Shown: positions 27,016 to 37,164 of the stretch, one piece after another | Layout: each line of letters starts with the position of its first letter | Position numbering within the stretch: position 1 is the first letter of the stretch | Assembly: GCF_000430665.1 (NCBI RefSeq) | Contig: NZ_AUML01000031.1 | Coordinates: 1-64,000, forward strand | Direction: 5' to 3' | From: Aquimarina muelleri DSM 19832 | GTDB taxonomy: Bacteria; Bacteroidota; Bacteroidia; Flavobacteriales; Flavobacteriaceae | DNA: 64,000 nucleotides | Program-made: the position numbers and the translations under genes | The notes under the pieces: generated by a model | What the model saw: the letters and a program-made list of their open reading frames with translations, nothing else | Databases searched by the model: none | What the model was told of the DNA's origin: nothing

Positions 27016-28337
27016 ATTGGTATAAAATATACTATAAAACAACTTAATATCCCCCAAATGTTTACCCATAGGAGTTCTGCATATTTTCCTGTGGTATATA
27101 TAAATTGCGCAGGGAACATTTCAAAAACTAATAAAAAACCAAATAATAGTCCGCAACCTACCGATAAAAAAAAGCTGATTTTTGGAGCATTGATTTTCCA
27201 GAACAAAAATATGGGGGTTAACCCAATTACCATAGTGCCGCTAATGGTGGTTGCGGATAAAATTTCGGTATCCAAAAACACTGGTAAAGTACCTAGTAAA
27301 GCTACAGCAATCATTACCCAACGACCAAAGGATACTTTAGAACTACATTGCAGATCTATAGCAAACAGTTTTGCAGAAGAGGCAAATGTAGAGTCTAATG
27401 TAGAGGCGGCAGAGGTAATCATTATAAAGTTGATGACCAATAATATTACGGTTCCAAAAGCTTTGCTTACTGCTACTGCTGCTTGCCCCTGAAACCCTTG
27501 TTGTTGTGCAAAAATCCCAACGATACTAAAGAGCAGGATACAAAATGCTCCAAGAACAGAAGCCCATAAAAAACTTTGAAGCGTAATTTTTGGAGAGCTA
27601 ATAAACCCGCGATCTGTTAAAACAGGGTCATGAAAGGGGTAGCTAAAAGACTGTAGTATAGCAGCAAGTAATAAATTGCCTCCCATTGCCATAGTCCATT
27701 CCCCAGAAATCACAACTTGTTCTACAGAAAAACTTTCTACGCTAAAAATATTCCATAGAATGATAAAAAGTAATACCGTAAACAATCCCATTTGTATTAC
27801 ATCGGTAAAAATACTACTACTTAGGCCTCCTTTTAACGCATAGGACAGGGTTAATAGAGTAAACACCACGATGGCACTATAATAGGCTGTACTACCTATT
27901 TCTCCAAAGTAGGATCCAATTACCATGGTATTAGACCATACTTCGTTAAATAAACGTATACCAATTAAAACAGAAAAAAGAAGTACTGCTTTATGACCAA
28001 AGCGAGAGCTTAAAAAATGATGAATACTATCGAACTTGCCTTTTGTTCTTAATTGATATAGTATTACCCCTGCAACTGCAAAAGAAAGATAGTATGCAGC
28101 ATACGCTACGCCACCTACCAATCCAAAACTAAGACCCAGGTTTGCGGCATTGGTAATACTCTTGGCAAATATCCAGGAAATTATCAGGCTGCCGGTAAGC
28201 ATCCAAAAGGTTGGTTGCTTTTTATGTGTGCTGGCTTTATAAAATTGGTCTTTGGTTTTCGCCAATGGCGACCACCAAAAAAATAATACGCCAGATAGTA
28301 GGATTAATCCCCATTGCCAGATTTGTATTTCTTCCAT
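26991..28337 (-). CDS. Sodium:solute symporter (SSS family)
   Basis: A 448-aa inner-membrane protein with about 12 hydrophobic segments and SSS hallmarks: SLIISWIFAKSITNAANLG near the N-terminus, YALKGGLSSSIFTDVIQM, and the Na+-site helix region FIMITSAASTLDSTFASSAKLFAID. It would import a solute with Na+. Its substrate is unknown. It lies directly behind susD (16 nt), so the unit would bring a nutrient across the outer membrane by SusC/D and across the inner membrane by this carrier. Confidence 0.88.
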   Translation of the reverse strand: MEEIQIWQWGLILLSGVLFFWWSPLAKTKDQFYKASTHKKQPTFWMLTGSLIISWIFAKSITNAANLGLSFGLVGGVAYAAYYLSFAVAGVILYQLRTKGKFDSIHHFLSSRFGHKAVLLFSVLIGIRLFNEVWSNTMVIGSYFGEIGSTAYYSAIVVFTLLTLSYALKGGLSSSIFTDVIQMGLFTVLLFIILWNIFSVESFSVEQVVISGEWTMAMGGNLLLAAILQSFSYPFHDPVLTDRGFISSPKITLQSFLWASVLGAFCILLFSIVGIFAQQQGFQGQAAVAVSKAFGTVILLVINFIMITSAASTLDSTFASSAKLFAIDLQCSSKVSFGRWVMIAVALLGTLPVFLDTEILSATTISGTMVIGLTPIFLFWKINAPKISFFLSVGCGLLFGFLLVFEMFPAQFIYTTGKYAELLWVNIWGILSCFIVYFIPIWIRKRYP

Positions 28338-28353
28338 TTTTGATTGTTATCGT

Positions 28354-29784
28354 TTATTGGTTCCACCAAACAGGAAAATTGATGCTGTTTGCATTTGTGG
28401 TTTGTGCTGCGGTAGTATAATTAGTGGTGTTTAAAGTAGCTTCTTCTGCAGGATATGGTAATCTAATTGGTATAATTCCGTTATTTAAACTTGCGCCAAC
28501 GGGTTGTAATGCAGGGTAGCCAGTACGGCGATATTCTATCCATCCTTCATACCCATTAATAGTATTCGCAATCCATTTTTGGGTTATAATTTGTTCTAGA
28601 GCTATGGTGTTATCATACGCTGCTGTTGTATTTAGATAGGCATTAGGGAGGGTAGTTTGCCAATATTCAAAAGCTTGTGTTACGCCAGTTTCATATAATG
28701 TTTTTGCATCTTTGGTAATAAATCCTTTTAAGGCAGCTTCGGCAAGTAAAAAGCTGGTTTCCCATGCAGTCATGTAATTAGCATCCAGATCTCCTGTATT
28801 TTCTCTAAATATCTTTCCTGCAAGAGAATAATTAGACAAAGAGATCGTGGTTTGTGATGCGTCAATCCCATTAATTAATCCGTTATATTGATTATCTGTA
28901 GCATTTTCGAACGGTCTGAATAAAACGGAAACTCTGGGGTCGTTTAATCTGGTTAATATGTCTTCGATAGTTTCAGACATCACAAAATTATTGAAATCTC
29001 CTGCTCGTAATCTTGCTAATCTAAAGTTGTTAGGTTCTGCATCTGTAAATTCAAAAACGGCATTTTCGGTATTCGTAGTAATGTAGTTGCCTTCTGTAAC
29101 AATAGCTTGCAATTGGGTGGTAATATCTTGTTTTGCAGAGATTCGCATTAGCGCTTTAATACGTAAAGAGTTAGCAAATCTAATCCAGTATTCTAAATTT
29201 CCATCATATAGTATATCTCCTTCCAGAGCAAAAGTACCTGAATATTTTTGTATCGCTTCGATACCTTTTTGTAGGTTATCCAGAATTCCGCCTTGTGCTA
29301 AATATATATCTTTTTGCAGATCATATTTTGGGGTAACGGTGTTGGTGTTTCCAGTAAAAGCTTCACTATAAGGAACGTCTCCAAAAAGATCGGTAAGTCC
29401 CATGGTCATATAGGCTTTTAATATTAGAGACGGGCCTTCATAAACCGCAAAAGTTTCTATTTCTTGAGATTTCTTTAAAATGATTTCATTATCTCTAAGA
29501 TTGGTATAAAAAATAGCCCAAGGGTTTCCTCCTAACTGTGGGGAGTTTAATGCATGACGATCAAACAGGTTAAAATCTAAAGCGGTAAGATGCTGCCCTA
29601 ACAGATTTCCTGCAACAAAACCTTCATAAGACATCTGCTCGGCATAATCATAAATTACTTGTCGCAATAATAATGCGGGTTGTACATCTACCGGGGCATT
29701 AGGATTGGTGTTAATATCTTCAAAATCTTTGGCGCATCCTGCGATCAGGATCGTGAAAATAAATAGGTATATATAGTTTTTCAT
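28354..29784 (-). CDS. SusD/RagB-like nutrient-binding lipoprotein
   Basis: A 476-aa surface lipoprotein (lipobox ILIAGC, Cys at about 17). It starts FEDINTNPNAPVDVQPALLLRQ, typical of the SusD-like type 2 subgroup, and has TPR-like helices, including FEYWQTTLPNAYL, and the WIANTINGYEGWIEYRRTGYPAL block near the C-terminus. It caps the SusC pore and binds substrate outside the cell. The susC stop lies 10 nt upstream of its start. Confidence 0.93.
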   Translation of the reverse strand: MKNYIYLFIFTILIAGCAKDFEDINTNPNAPVDVQPALLLRQVIYDYAEQMSYEGFVAGNLLGQHLTALDFNLFDRHALNSPQLGGNPWAIFYTNLRDNEIILKKSQEIETFAVYEGPSLILKAYMTMGLTDLFGDVPYSEAFTGNTNTVTPKYDLQKDIYLAQGGILDNLQKGIEAIQKYSGTFALEGDILYDGNLEYWIRFANSLRIKALMRISAKQDITTQLQAIVTEGNYITTNTENAVFEFTDAEPNNFRLARLRAGDFNNFVMSETIEDILTRLNDPRVSVLFRPFENATDNQYNGLINGIDASQTTISLSNYSLAGKIFRENTGDLDANYMTAWETSFLLAEAALKGFITKDAKTLYETGVTQAFEYWQTTLPNAYLNTTAAYDNTIALEQIITQKWIANTINGYEGWIEYRRTGYPALQPVGASLNNGIIPIRLPYPAEEATLNTTNYTTAAQTTNANSINFPVWWNQ

Positions 29785-29794
29785 TGCTTTTCTA

Positions 29795-32700
29795 TTAAAA
29801 ATTAACTCCTAATTTTAATCCAAAACTTCTGGTGGTTGCATAAGATAAATCTTCTACACCACTAACTAATCCTTGTCCTTGAACCGCTAATTGCTCTGGA
29901 TCAAAATGGGGGATCTCACTTATGGCAAAAATATTTTTACCAATAAGAGAGATAGTAAAATCTGCTCCTTCTTTTAAAAATCCTAATGTGTTTTTATCGA
30001 GGTGAAAAGAATATCCAATCGAAAATTGCCTAAGTTTAAGATAAGAGGCATCGTATACATTGTTTTCCTCATGATTACGATCATAAAACTGGCGATAATA
30101 ACTTTCTGGGGAAACTGCGGTAGTATTGGGTACATATACAGGGTTATCTGCGGTGCCTGTATTTACCACTCCCTGTGCTATAATGCCTGCATCGGGCCTG
30201 TAAGCGGTTTCTTCTAATTGTCCTCCAACAGCCGCAAGGGATAGGGTGCGGGATACTAATTCGCCACCTTGTCGCCAATCGAATAAAAAGCTGAGGTCCC
30301 AGTTTTTGTAGGTAAATTGATTGTGAAACCCAAGTACAAAATCCGGATTAGAATTACCAAGCTTTTTAAGACTGTTATCGGCAATAAAACGCCCTTCTGG
30401 GGTAAGTACAAAATCGCCATTTTCATTACGTAAATACCCGGTGCCATAAAAATCGCCAATACGACCACCTTTTTCTACCTGAAACCATACCGTTTGATCT
30501 GGGTTATCATATACTCGGGAGTATGCCAATGTGATTCTTCCTTCTTGCTGTGGCAAAGATTCTATGGTAGATACATTTCTGCTAAAGTTAACGGTAGCGT
30601 TCCATGTAAAATTTTCATTTTGTACAGGGATGGTATTTAGTACAATTTCGACTCCCTGGGAGCGTACTTCTCCGCCATTTACTACTTGCTGGTTAAATCC
30701 TGAAGATATAGGAATAGGCAAGGATAGTATCTGATCTTTGGTTAAGGAGTTGTAATAGGTAAAGTCAACATTTAATCGATCTTTAAAAAAGCGGATATCG
30801 GTTCCAAATTCATACGAGGTGGTTTGCTCTGGTTTTAAATCAGGGTTAGGAATAAAATTTTGATTGGTAAATGTAGGTTGGGAGTTTACTGGTGTTTGGG
30901 ATACAAAAGCACCAGAGGTTTGGTATGGATTGGTATCGTTTCCTACCTGTGCAATACTTGCTCTTATTTTTGCAAACGAAATCATTTTTGGTAGTTTTAC
31001 TACGTTACTTACTACAAAGCTACCAGATGCCGAAGGGTAGAAAAAAGAGGTGTTATCTGCCGAAAAAGGAGTTGCCAAAGCACTAGACCAATCATTTCTG
31101 CCTGTAATATCTAAAAAGAGAACATTTTTATATCCTACTTTTAAGAGCCCATATAAACTATTAATACGTTTTTTGGATATAAACCCAAAGCTTTCTATAG
31201 GCGAAGCCGCATTATTAAAACTAAAAATACCAGGTTGCGCTAATTGTGTGGTTTGCGTTTGTGTAGTGGTTGCTTTTTGATCTAATCGGTTACCTCCCAA
31301 AGATATATCGATGTTAAAATCACTTACTTTTTTGGTGTAATTAAGTAAAAAATCGGTGTTTATTTCGCGATAAGTAACATCATGCTCTGCATACGCCCCA
31401 TTTCTAAATCTATTCGTGCTAAAATTTCGTAAAAATTGTCGTTTCTCGTTAGAATAGTCCATTCCTGTGCGTACTGTTGCCTTTAGATTGGTAGCCAGCT
31501 CTTGTTGTATGGATATGGTGCCAAAAACACGATCCCGATGAAAGCTATTTCGGTTTTCGTTAAGTATAAAAAACGGGTTGTCAAAAAAAGTATAGTTAAA
31601 GGAATATTGCTGAATATCTTCTAAACCAGGTTGCCAGTAGTTTCGCAGATTATCGATGTTTAAAGATCGAGGACCCCATGCTACTAACGAATAGTTTACA
31701 TTTTCTGATCCATACCCATTAGATGGGCGGTTATCACTGGTACTATTTACATAATTAATGCTGCTGGTTACTTTTGTTTTTGGAGTAGGTAAAAAACCTA
31801 ATCGTGCTGCTACTGTTTTTCTATCCAGATTTACCCCGGGGATTATAGATTCGCTTCTTAGATCGGTAAAGGACAGGCGGTAATTTCCTTGATCAAAGCT
31901 TGAAGATAAAGCTATAGAGTTAATGGTGGTTACTCCTGTTTGGTAAAAATCTTTTACATTATTAGGGTTAGAGGTAAAAGGAGTAGGGGTAATTGGCAAT
32001 GCACTGTATAGTGAAGTATCTCCACCACGAACAACAGTACCATCTGGTAAAGTAACGGGGCTATCAAACTGGGCAATTAGAGTTCCTTGGTCTAATCTGG
32101 GACCCCAACTGTAGGAGATATTATCGTTGATTCCTGCACCAAGCCCGTTTACATACGCAAACTGACCAGAGTTTCCTTGCCCGTATTGGTTTTGAAATTG
32201 CGGTAATTGAAAAGCACTATCGATAAATACACTAGAGCTACTACTTATTCCTAATCCTTTGCTATTAGCTCCGTTTTTGGTGTTTATAATAATAACCCCG
32301 TTAGAAGCTCTTGTACCATACAATGCTGCTGCGCTAGGACCTTTTAATACAGAAACGGTTTCGATATCATCGGGATTAACCTCCATCGCACCATTACCAA
32401 AATCAACCTCTTGAAATCCTGCTGCTGTTTCGTTTGTAAAATTAAAAACAGTGCTGTTGTTTATAGGCGTACCATCTACTACAAATAATGGGTTGTTGTT
32501 TGTAAATGATTGTTCTCCTCTAATTACAATTTTAGAAGAAGACCCAACCCCTGTAGCTCCTCCGGGAGTGATAGTTACTCCAGCTAGTTTTCCTGCCAGA
32601 TTATCTAAAAAATTTACAGATTTTACCTCGGTGATATCTTTTTCGCTTATTTTTTGTATCGCATACCCTAGCTCTTTGGAGTCTCGTTTTTGGTTAAGCG

Positions 32701-33016
32701 CAGTAACAATAACCTCGTCCAGACCTGTAGAGCTTTCTTCCATACTAACATCCATACTACTTTGGTTATTTATGAGTACTTCAACTGTTTTAAAACCTAA
32801 AGAAGAGAAAACAAGAGAGGTATCTTTGTTATCTATTGAGATAGAATAATCCCCATTAACATTAGAGGTAGTTCCTTGATTGGTGTTTTTTATTGCAATA
32901 TTCACAAATGGTATAGGAGTACCATCGATTGCTGCGGTTACGGTTCCTGTAACTACATTTTGGGCATTAATAAAAGACACTATAAATAGTGTAAGCCCTA
33001 GTAAAAAGTGCTTCAT
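29795..33016 (-). CDS. SusC/RagA-like TonB-dependent outer-membrane transporter
   Basis: A 1073-aa protein with a signal peptide (to about residue 18), an N-terminal carboxypeptidase-regulatory-like domain (VTGTVTAAIDGTPIPFVNI, about 20-95), a plug (ITPGGATGVGSSSKIVIRG, VLKGPSAAALYGTRASNG) and a 22-strand barrel ending in Phe (SFGLKLGVNF). It imports a large substrate with TonB energy. No glycosidase or peptidase gene adjoins, so the nutrient class cannot be named. By eye this locus is more GC-rich than its neighbours. Confidence 0.95.
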   Translation of the reverse strand: MKHFLLGLTLFIVSFINAQNVVTGTVTAAIDGTPIPFVNIAIKNTNQGTTSNVNGDYSISIDNKDTSLVFSSLGFKTVEVLINNQSSMDVSMEESSTGLDEVIVTALNQKRDSKELGYAIQKISEKDITEVKSVNFLDNLAGKLAGVTITPGGATGVGSSSKIVIRGEQSFTNNNPLFVVDGTPINNSTVFNFTNETAAGFQEVDFGNGAMEVNPDDIETVSVLKGPSAAALYGTRASNGVIIINTKNGANSKGLGISSSSSVFIDSAFQLPQFQNQYGQGNSGQFAYVNGLGAGINDNISYSWGPRLDQGTLIAQFDSPVTLPDGTVVRGGDTSLYSALPITPTPFTSNPNNVKDFYQTGVTTINSIALSSSFDQGNYRLSFTDLRSESIIPGVNLDRKTVAARLGFLPTPKTKVTSSINYVNSTSDNRPSNGYGSENVNYSLVAWGPRSLNIDNLRNYWQPGLEDIQQYSFNYTFFDNPFFILNENRNSFHRDRVFGTISIQQELATNLKATVRTGMDYSNEKRQFLRNFSTNRFRNGAYAEHDVTYREINTDFLLNYTKKVSDFNIDISLGGNRLDQKATTTQTQTTQLAQPGIFSFNNAASPIESFGFISKKRINSLYGLLKVGYKNVLFLDITGRNDWSSALATPFSADNTSFFYPSASGSFVVSNVVKLPKMISFAKIRASIAQVGNDTNPYQTSGAFVSQTPVNSQPTFTNQNFIPNPDLKPEQTTSYEFGTDIRFFKDRLNVDFTYYNSLTKDQILSLPIPISSGFNQQVVNGGEVRSQGVEIVLNTIPVQNENFTWNATVNFSRNVSTIESLPQQEGRITLAYSRVYDNPDQTVWFQVEKGGRIGDFYGTGYLRNENGDFVLTPEGRFIADNSLKKLGNSNPDFVLGFHNQFTYKNWDLSFLFDWRQGGELVSRTLSLAAVGGQLEETAYRPDAGIIAQGVVNTGTADNPVYVPNTTAVSPESYYRQFYDRNHEENNVYDASYLKLRQFSIGYSFHLDKNTLGFLKEGADFTISLIGKNIFAISEIPHFDPEQLAVQGQGLVSGVEDLSYATTRSFGLKLGVNF

Positions 33017-33060
33017 AAATATATTTAGATAGAATTATTTTTAATTGGATACAGTGTAAA

Positions 33061-33747
33061 TTATATCAAATCGGGAGATCCTTTATTAAAGGTAGTCTTA
33101 AAGATATAGATAGAAATAAAGATGTTTTTGTAATTAATTTTTTTAGAAAAACTAGTTAGTAGTCGTATAAGTATACTTTTTAATGTTTGGGACAGGTTTT
33201 TGGTATTATAAAAAAAATATTTTAAGTCCTGAAACCCATCTATATCCCTAAGTTTTTGTTGTACCTCAATTTTTTGTCCTTTAGAGGATGTAGTAGAAAT
33301 AATTGTTCTGGCTAGTTTTTTGGTTTGCCAAGGGAGTTTTAAAAATGTTTGTTTTTCAAAATTTTGTTTATGTAGCCCCATTAAATAGATACCACCATCT
33401 GTGGATGGACCAATAACTACATCATTTTCTAAAAGTTTATTACAAGCATCAATAAGGTGAGAAGCTTTTAAATTAGGACTATCATTACCAATAGTAATAA
33501 TTTTTTGATACCCTTTGTTAAAAAGATCTTCGATAGCATTCGTAAAACGTTCTCCAAAGGTGTTGCCGTGTTGTTCTTTTTCAGAATAGATAGTAAAGGG
33601 AAGACCAGTTTTACGAACCTTATCTATAGTTTGCGAATTGAAATAGTTAAATAATTGTTCTCCGTTTGCAATGCGTTTATGCTTCAATTCTTCTTTAGAG
33701 GAATTGGCAAATACAAGAATGGCTATTTCTTTTTGTTTGTAGAACAA
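33061..33747 (-). CDS. DUF2064 glycosyltransferase-like protein (TIGR04282-type)
   Basis: A 228-aa nucleotidyl/glycosyl-transferase-like protein. It shows AILVFANSSKEELKHKRI (in place of the usual AKxPxPGxxKTRL start), TIGNDSPNL, which aligns with the D-x-P/C-x-L signature, and the VIGPSTDGGIYLMGL block. The family has been linked to arsenosugar synthesis in some bacteria, but its substrate here is unknown. It is 44 nt upstream of susC and may share its transcript. The C-terminal 45 residues are basic and hydrophobic and look unlike the family core. Confidence 0.8.
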   Translation of the reverse strand: MFYKQKEIAILVFANSSKEELKHKRIANGEQLFNYFNSQTIDKVRKTGLPFTIYSEKEQHGNTFGERFTNAIEDLFNKGYQKIITIGNDSPNLKASHLIDACNKLLENDVVIGPSTDGGIYLMGLHKQNFEKQTFLKLPWQTKKLARTIISTTSSKGQKIEVQQKLRDIDGFQDLKYFFYNTKNLSQTLKSILIRLLTSFSKKINYKNIFISIYIFKTTFNKGSPDLI

Positions 33748-33987
33748 TTTGCTTATAAAATAATTTTGATAGTAAGTAAAGTCGTACTATTTGGCGATTA
33801 ATTACAAAATAAAGCAATTTATTTTTTAGGCTACATAGATATTATTTGGAATTTTCTTGGGTAACAGAATATAATTTTAGGAACTATACTTAGTAAACTT
33901 ACTTATAGAGGTGTTGGTTTTTAAATGGATGTTTTGCTATTCCTGTATTTATTTACAGAATAATAAATGAAACTTTAATCAAGATAG
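33748..33987. other. Divergent promoter region between DUF2064 and lanB
   Basis: A 240-nt AT-rich gap must contain promoters for both directions. I see no perfect TAnnTTTG/TTTG pair and no ORF. Confidence 0.4.
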
Positions 33988-36870
33988 ATGGATTTTTTTA
34001 ATGAATTAATATCAAGAGTAGTATCCTTTTCTGTAGAATCCTATGGTTGTAATGCTAATGATGTATATAATTTTTTTGAAGAAAATAAATTATTCCAATT
34101 ATCGATATTAACCTCTTCTAGAAGTTTGTATGAGGATGCCAAAAAAAGCAAAACAGAAAAGATTAAAGTATCGCTAGATAATTATTTTTCGAGAGCACAT
34201 CTTAACCCTGTTCCTTTTGGGACTTTTACTAGTATTGGTGTTTTAAAATGGAGTGATAAGCGTATACTTACCAAATCAGAAACACTGCTTCTCAAGGTAG
34301 ATTTTGATAATTTATTGATTTCAGAAAAGCTAGCAGCTACAATGAGCAGGGATTGGAAAAAATTTGTCTATTACACAAATCCATCGATCCATTTTTTAAG
34401 TAAGAGTAAGATAAGTTTTTATAAGTTCGAGAAAAAAACGATAGGAGATATTGAGACAAAATATGTAGAAATAGATTATGATGAGAATATTAAATGGCTT
34501 GTAGAAAGGTTCGAAAACGGTGCCCAAATTGTTGAGGTAGTGAGAGATTTGGAAAAAGATGGGTTTGAGAAAACCGAGATTCACGCCTTTTTATTAGATA
34601 GTATTGAAGCGGGGCTTGTTATTAATGAAATGATTTTTTATCCATACCGAAATCTATCTGAAGTAGAAGGAGTTTATTCAAAATTGGTAAATAATAATTT
34701 GCATAGCATAAAAACCACTAAAGATTTTGATAACTTTTCTCAATCCTATAGTAAAGAACAAGATGCTTTACTCTTAAAACAAGAAAGTAGTAATAAATAT
34801 TCTCACTCTATAACTGCTTTTGAAAAAGATATAGGGCAATTAGAAGTAGCGTTACAGGAAAAGATATTAAAATTCATAAATTTTACAGTAACCTATAATA
34901 AGAAATATACCCCAATCAATACATCCTTATTAAAATTTGGGAATAAATTTTACCATAGTTATAAGGATGTTTTTATTCCTTTAAGTAAAGTTTTTAACCC
35001 GTATTCTGGATTACAATATAGTTCTACTAATTTAGAAAATGATATAAGGCTACATCAGGATATATTGAGTAAAATGTTGGTATCTAATAAAGATAAAGTT
35101 TTTTTGTCTAAAACAGTTACCAATAATGCTCAAGTAGATATGTCAAATTTACCATCTACTTTTAGTGTTGTTTTTGAGTTATTGACTTGTAAAAAAACAA
35201 AGAAAAAGATTACTTATTTTAAGTACATGGGAGGGACGTCTGCTATAAACTTGCTATCTAGATTTGATCAAGTCTCAGATAGAATATGTGTCGATATTGC
35301 AGATTATGAAAAAGAAATATTTAAAGAGCAACTAATAGCAGAAGTAAATATAATATCTAAACCAAGAGCGACCAATGTGGTTGCAAGTAGGCAATATTAT
35401 GACTATAATATTCCTCTTAATACTATATATAATAAAGATTCTAATCCTATTTTTTTATCGGATATTTTTATTCGGTTTAACGGAATAAGATTTATACTGG
35501 TTTCTGAAAAATATAAGAAAGAGATCATACCAAGGATAACCTCTTCTGTAAATACAACATTATCAGAATCAAATGTTTATAAGTTTTTGGCGGATTTGCA
35601 ATCTCAACAAAGAGAAATTCATAGTGTTAATTTCAATTTCAATTATTATGAAAACATGTTTTTGCCCTTTGTTCCAAGGATTTACTTAGAAGACGATATT
35701 TTACTATATCCCGCTCAGATTTTATTGTCGGATGATAATTTTGATTTCCAAGGGTTTAAGGAGTATTTACTAAGTCGATTAGAAGAATATTCGTTTTCAA
35801 AGCAAATTTCATTTATAGAGGATAAAGGAGATATAACCATTAATACAGAGAACGAGGATCACTTACATATTTTATTTAAAAAAATTAAAAAAGTAAGCCC
35901 AATTTATGTGTGTGAATGTTTATATGAATCTTTTATTCCAGAAGTACATAATAAATTAAATCACTATCCTCACGAAATCATTGCCAGTATAAAAAACACC
36001 AGTTTTAAGGCAGATAGATCAGATTTTAAAATTGTAAAAGAAGATGTTACGGTAGGGCATAAAGCACCAATTTTAAGTGATTGGTTGTATTTTGATTTGT
36101 ATTGTAACCCCTATGCAGAAAATGATTTAGTAAATGTTATATACCATACTATAGTTGTAGAAAACTCTATAAGCCAATTCTTTTTTGTAAGGTATGATCA
36201 TCCAGACACTCATTTAAGAATTAGATTTAAAACAGAATCAACTCCTGTTATAGAAGATATTTTTTCGAAAATTAACAATTTAAAACAGGAAAATATAATC
36301 CGAAATTATCATGTTTTGCCTTATGAACAAGAAATGTACAGGTTTGGAGGTGAAAAATTAATGGGTGTAACAGAACATATATTTAGCTTAGATAGTAAGC
36401 ATACAGTTCTTACTGTTTTGAATAATGAATTAAAGCAGAACGATATTTATATGTTTTCGATTTTGAAAATAGAATATTATTTAAGGTTTTTTGACTTTAC
36501 TATAGAAGAAATGATTTCGTTTTGCGAAAAAAATATAGAAGCTTTCTCCAGTAGATTTAATCTGGACTCTAAATTAAGAAAATCACTAAACAAAATTTAC
36601 ACCGAAATAAGAAGAGATATAGATGATTTAAAACCAAACGATTTTCTTGAAGGTATAGAAATTGAAACAGAAATAAAAAATACATTACGAAACAGTGAAT
36701 TAATTAAAGATAACTATGTTATGGATTTGATTCATATGAGTTTAAATAGGGTTTTTAATGAAAAACAAAGATTAAATGAATTCAAATCTTATTATTTAGC
36801 AAAATCTTATTTTAACCAAGTTAAGTTTACTCAAAAAGCAATAAAAAAACAAACTCTATTTAGAGGATAA
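33988..36870 (+). CDS. LanB-type lanthipeptide dehydratase (full length)
   Basis: A 960-aa protein matching a class I dehydratase in size and order. The N-terminal glutamylation domain is at about 1-640 (RAHLNPVPFGTFTSIG at 69-84 is the conserved R...P.G.F/T block). A C-terminal elimination (SpaB_C/thiopeptide-type) domain is at about 690-950, with DWLYFDLYCNPY and FFVRYDHPDTHLRIRFK. These enzymes glutamylate Ser/Thr from Glu-tRNA and eliminate to dehydroamino acids. It is followed 85 nt downstream by a precursor gene with no terminator between. No cyclase gene adjoins. The end LFRG and overall integrity look normal. Confidence 0.93.
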   Translation: MDFFNELISRVVSFSVESYGCNANDVYNFFEENKLFQLSILTSSRSLYEDAKKSKTEKIKVSLDNYFSRAHLNPVPFGTFTSIGVLKWSDKRILTKSETLLLKVDFDNLLISEKLAATMSRDWKKFVYYTNPSIHFLSKSKISFYKFEKKTIGDIETKYVEIDYDENIKWLVERFENGAQIVEVVRDLEKDGFEKTEIHAFLLDSIEAGLVINEMIFYPYRNLSEVEGVYSKLVNNNLHSIKTTKDFDNFSQSYSKEQDALLLKQESSNKYSHSITAFEKDIGQLEVALQEKILKFINFTVTYNKKYTPINTSLLKFGNKFYHSYKDVFIPLSKVFNPYSGLQYSSTNLENDIRLHQDILSKMLVSNKDKVFLSKTVTNNAQVDMSNLPSTFSVVFELLTCKKTKKKITYFKYMGGTSAINLLSRFDQVSDRICVDIADYEKEIFKEQLIAEVNIISKPRATNVVASRQYYDYNIPLNTIYNKDSNPIFLSDIFIRFNGIRFILVSEKYKKEIIPRITSSVNTTLSESNVYKFLADLQSQQREIHSVNFNFNYYENMFLPFVPRIYLEDDILLYPAQILLSDDNFDFQGFKEYLLSRLEEYSFSKQISFIEDKGDITINTENEDHLHILFKKIKKVSPIYVCECLYESFIPEVHNKLNHYPHEIIASIKNTSFKADRSDFKIVKEDVTVGHKAPILSDWLYFDLYCNPYAENDLVNVIYHTIVVENSISQFFFVRYDHPDTHLRIRFKTESTPVIEDIFSKINNLKQENIIRNYHVLPYEQEMYRFGGEKLMGVTEHIFSLDSKHTVLTVLNNELKQNDIYMFSILKIEYYLRFFDFTIEEMISFCEKNIEAFSSRFNLDSKLRKSLNKIYTEIRRDIDDLKPNDFLEGIEIETEIKNTLRNSELIKDNYVMDLIHMSLNRVFNEKQRLNEFKSYYLAKSYFNQVKFTQKAIKKQTLFRG

Positions 36871-36955
36871 GGAATTTATTTTGACTCTTAATTTGCTTTT
36901 TTTGGCAGTTAGGGTTGAGGTGAATATTTTGTAAACCATTTAAATAAAATAAAAA

Positions 36956-37135
36956 ATGAAAAAATTGGAATTAAAAAATTTAAAAGTTAAAACTCTTACA
37001 AGAGATCAAGAATCCGCAATTAATGGTGGTTTTTTATCTATCGGATTAAGATGTAGTTTAAGAAATGGATGTAGAAGATTATTTGGACCTAGGAATAATC
37101 ATGATAATGAAAGTATTTCTCCAAATGAAAATTAA
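36956..37135 (+). CDS. Class I lanthipeptide precursor with double-Gly leader
   Basis: A 59-aa peptide too short for the usual ORF length cut. The leader MKKLELKNLKVKTLTRDQES resembles Bacteroidota class I leaders (Lys/Leu repeats, KVKTLT) and ends INGG (residues 22-25), a site for C39-type cleavage. The core of 34 residues has Ser28, Ser34, Ser53, Ser55 and Cys33, Cys39, with no Thr. Ser28-x4-Cys33 and Ser34-x4-Cys39 form two adjacent rings of identical spacing. Arg32, 36, 40, 41 and 46 make the core basic, followed by an Asn/Glu-rich tail. The dehydratase gene lies upstream and a strong terminator downstream. Confidence 0.88.
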   Translation: MKKLELKNLKVKTLTRDQESAINGGFLSIGLRCSLRNGCRRLFGPRNNHDNESISPNEN

Positions 37136-37164
37136 TTAATTTACTTTTGAAAGGGTACAAAAAA

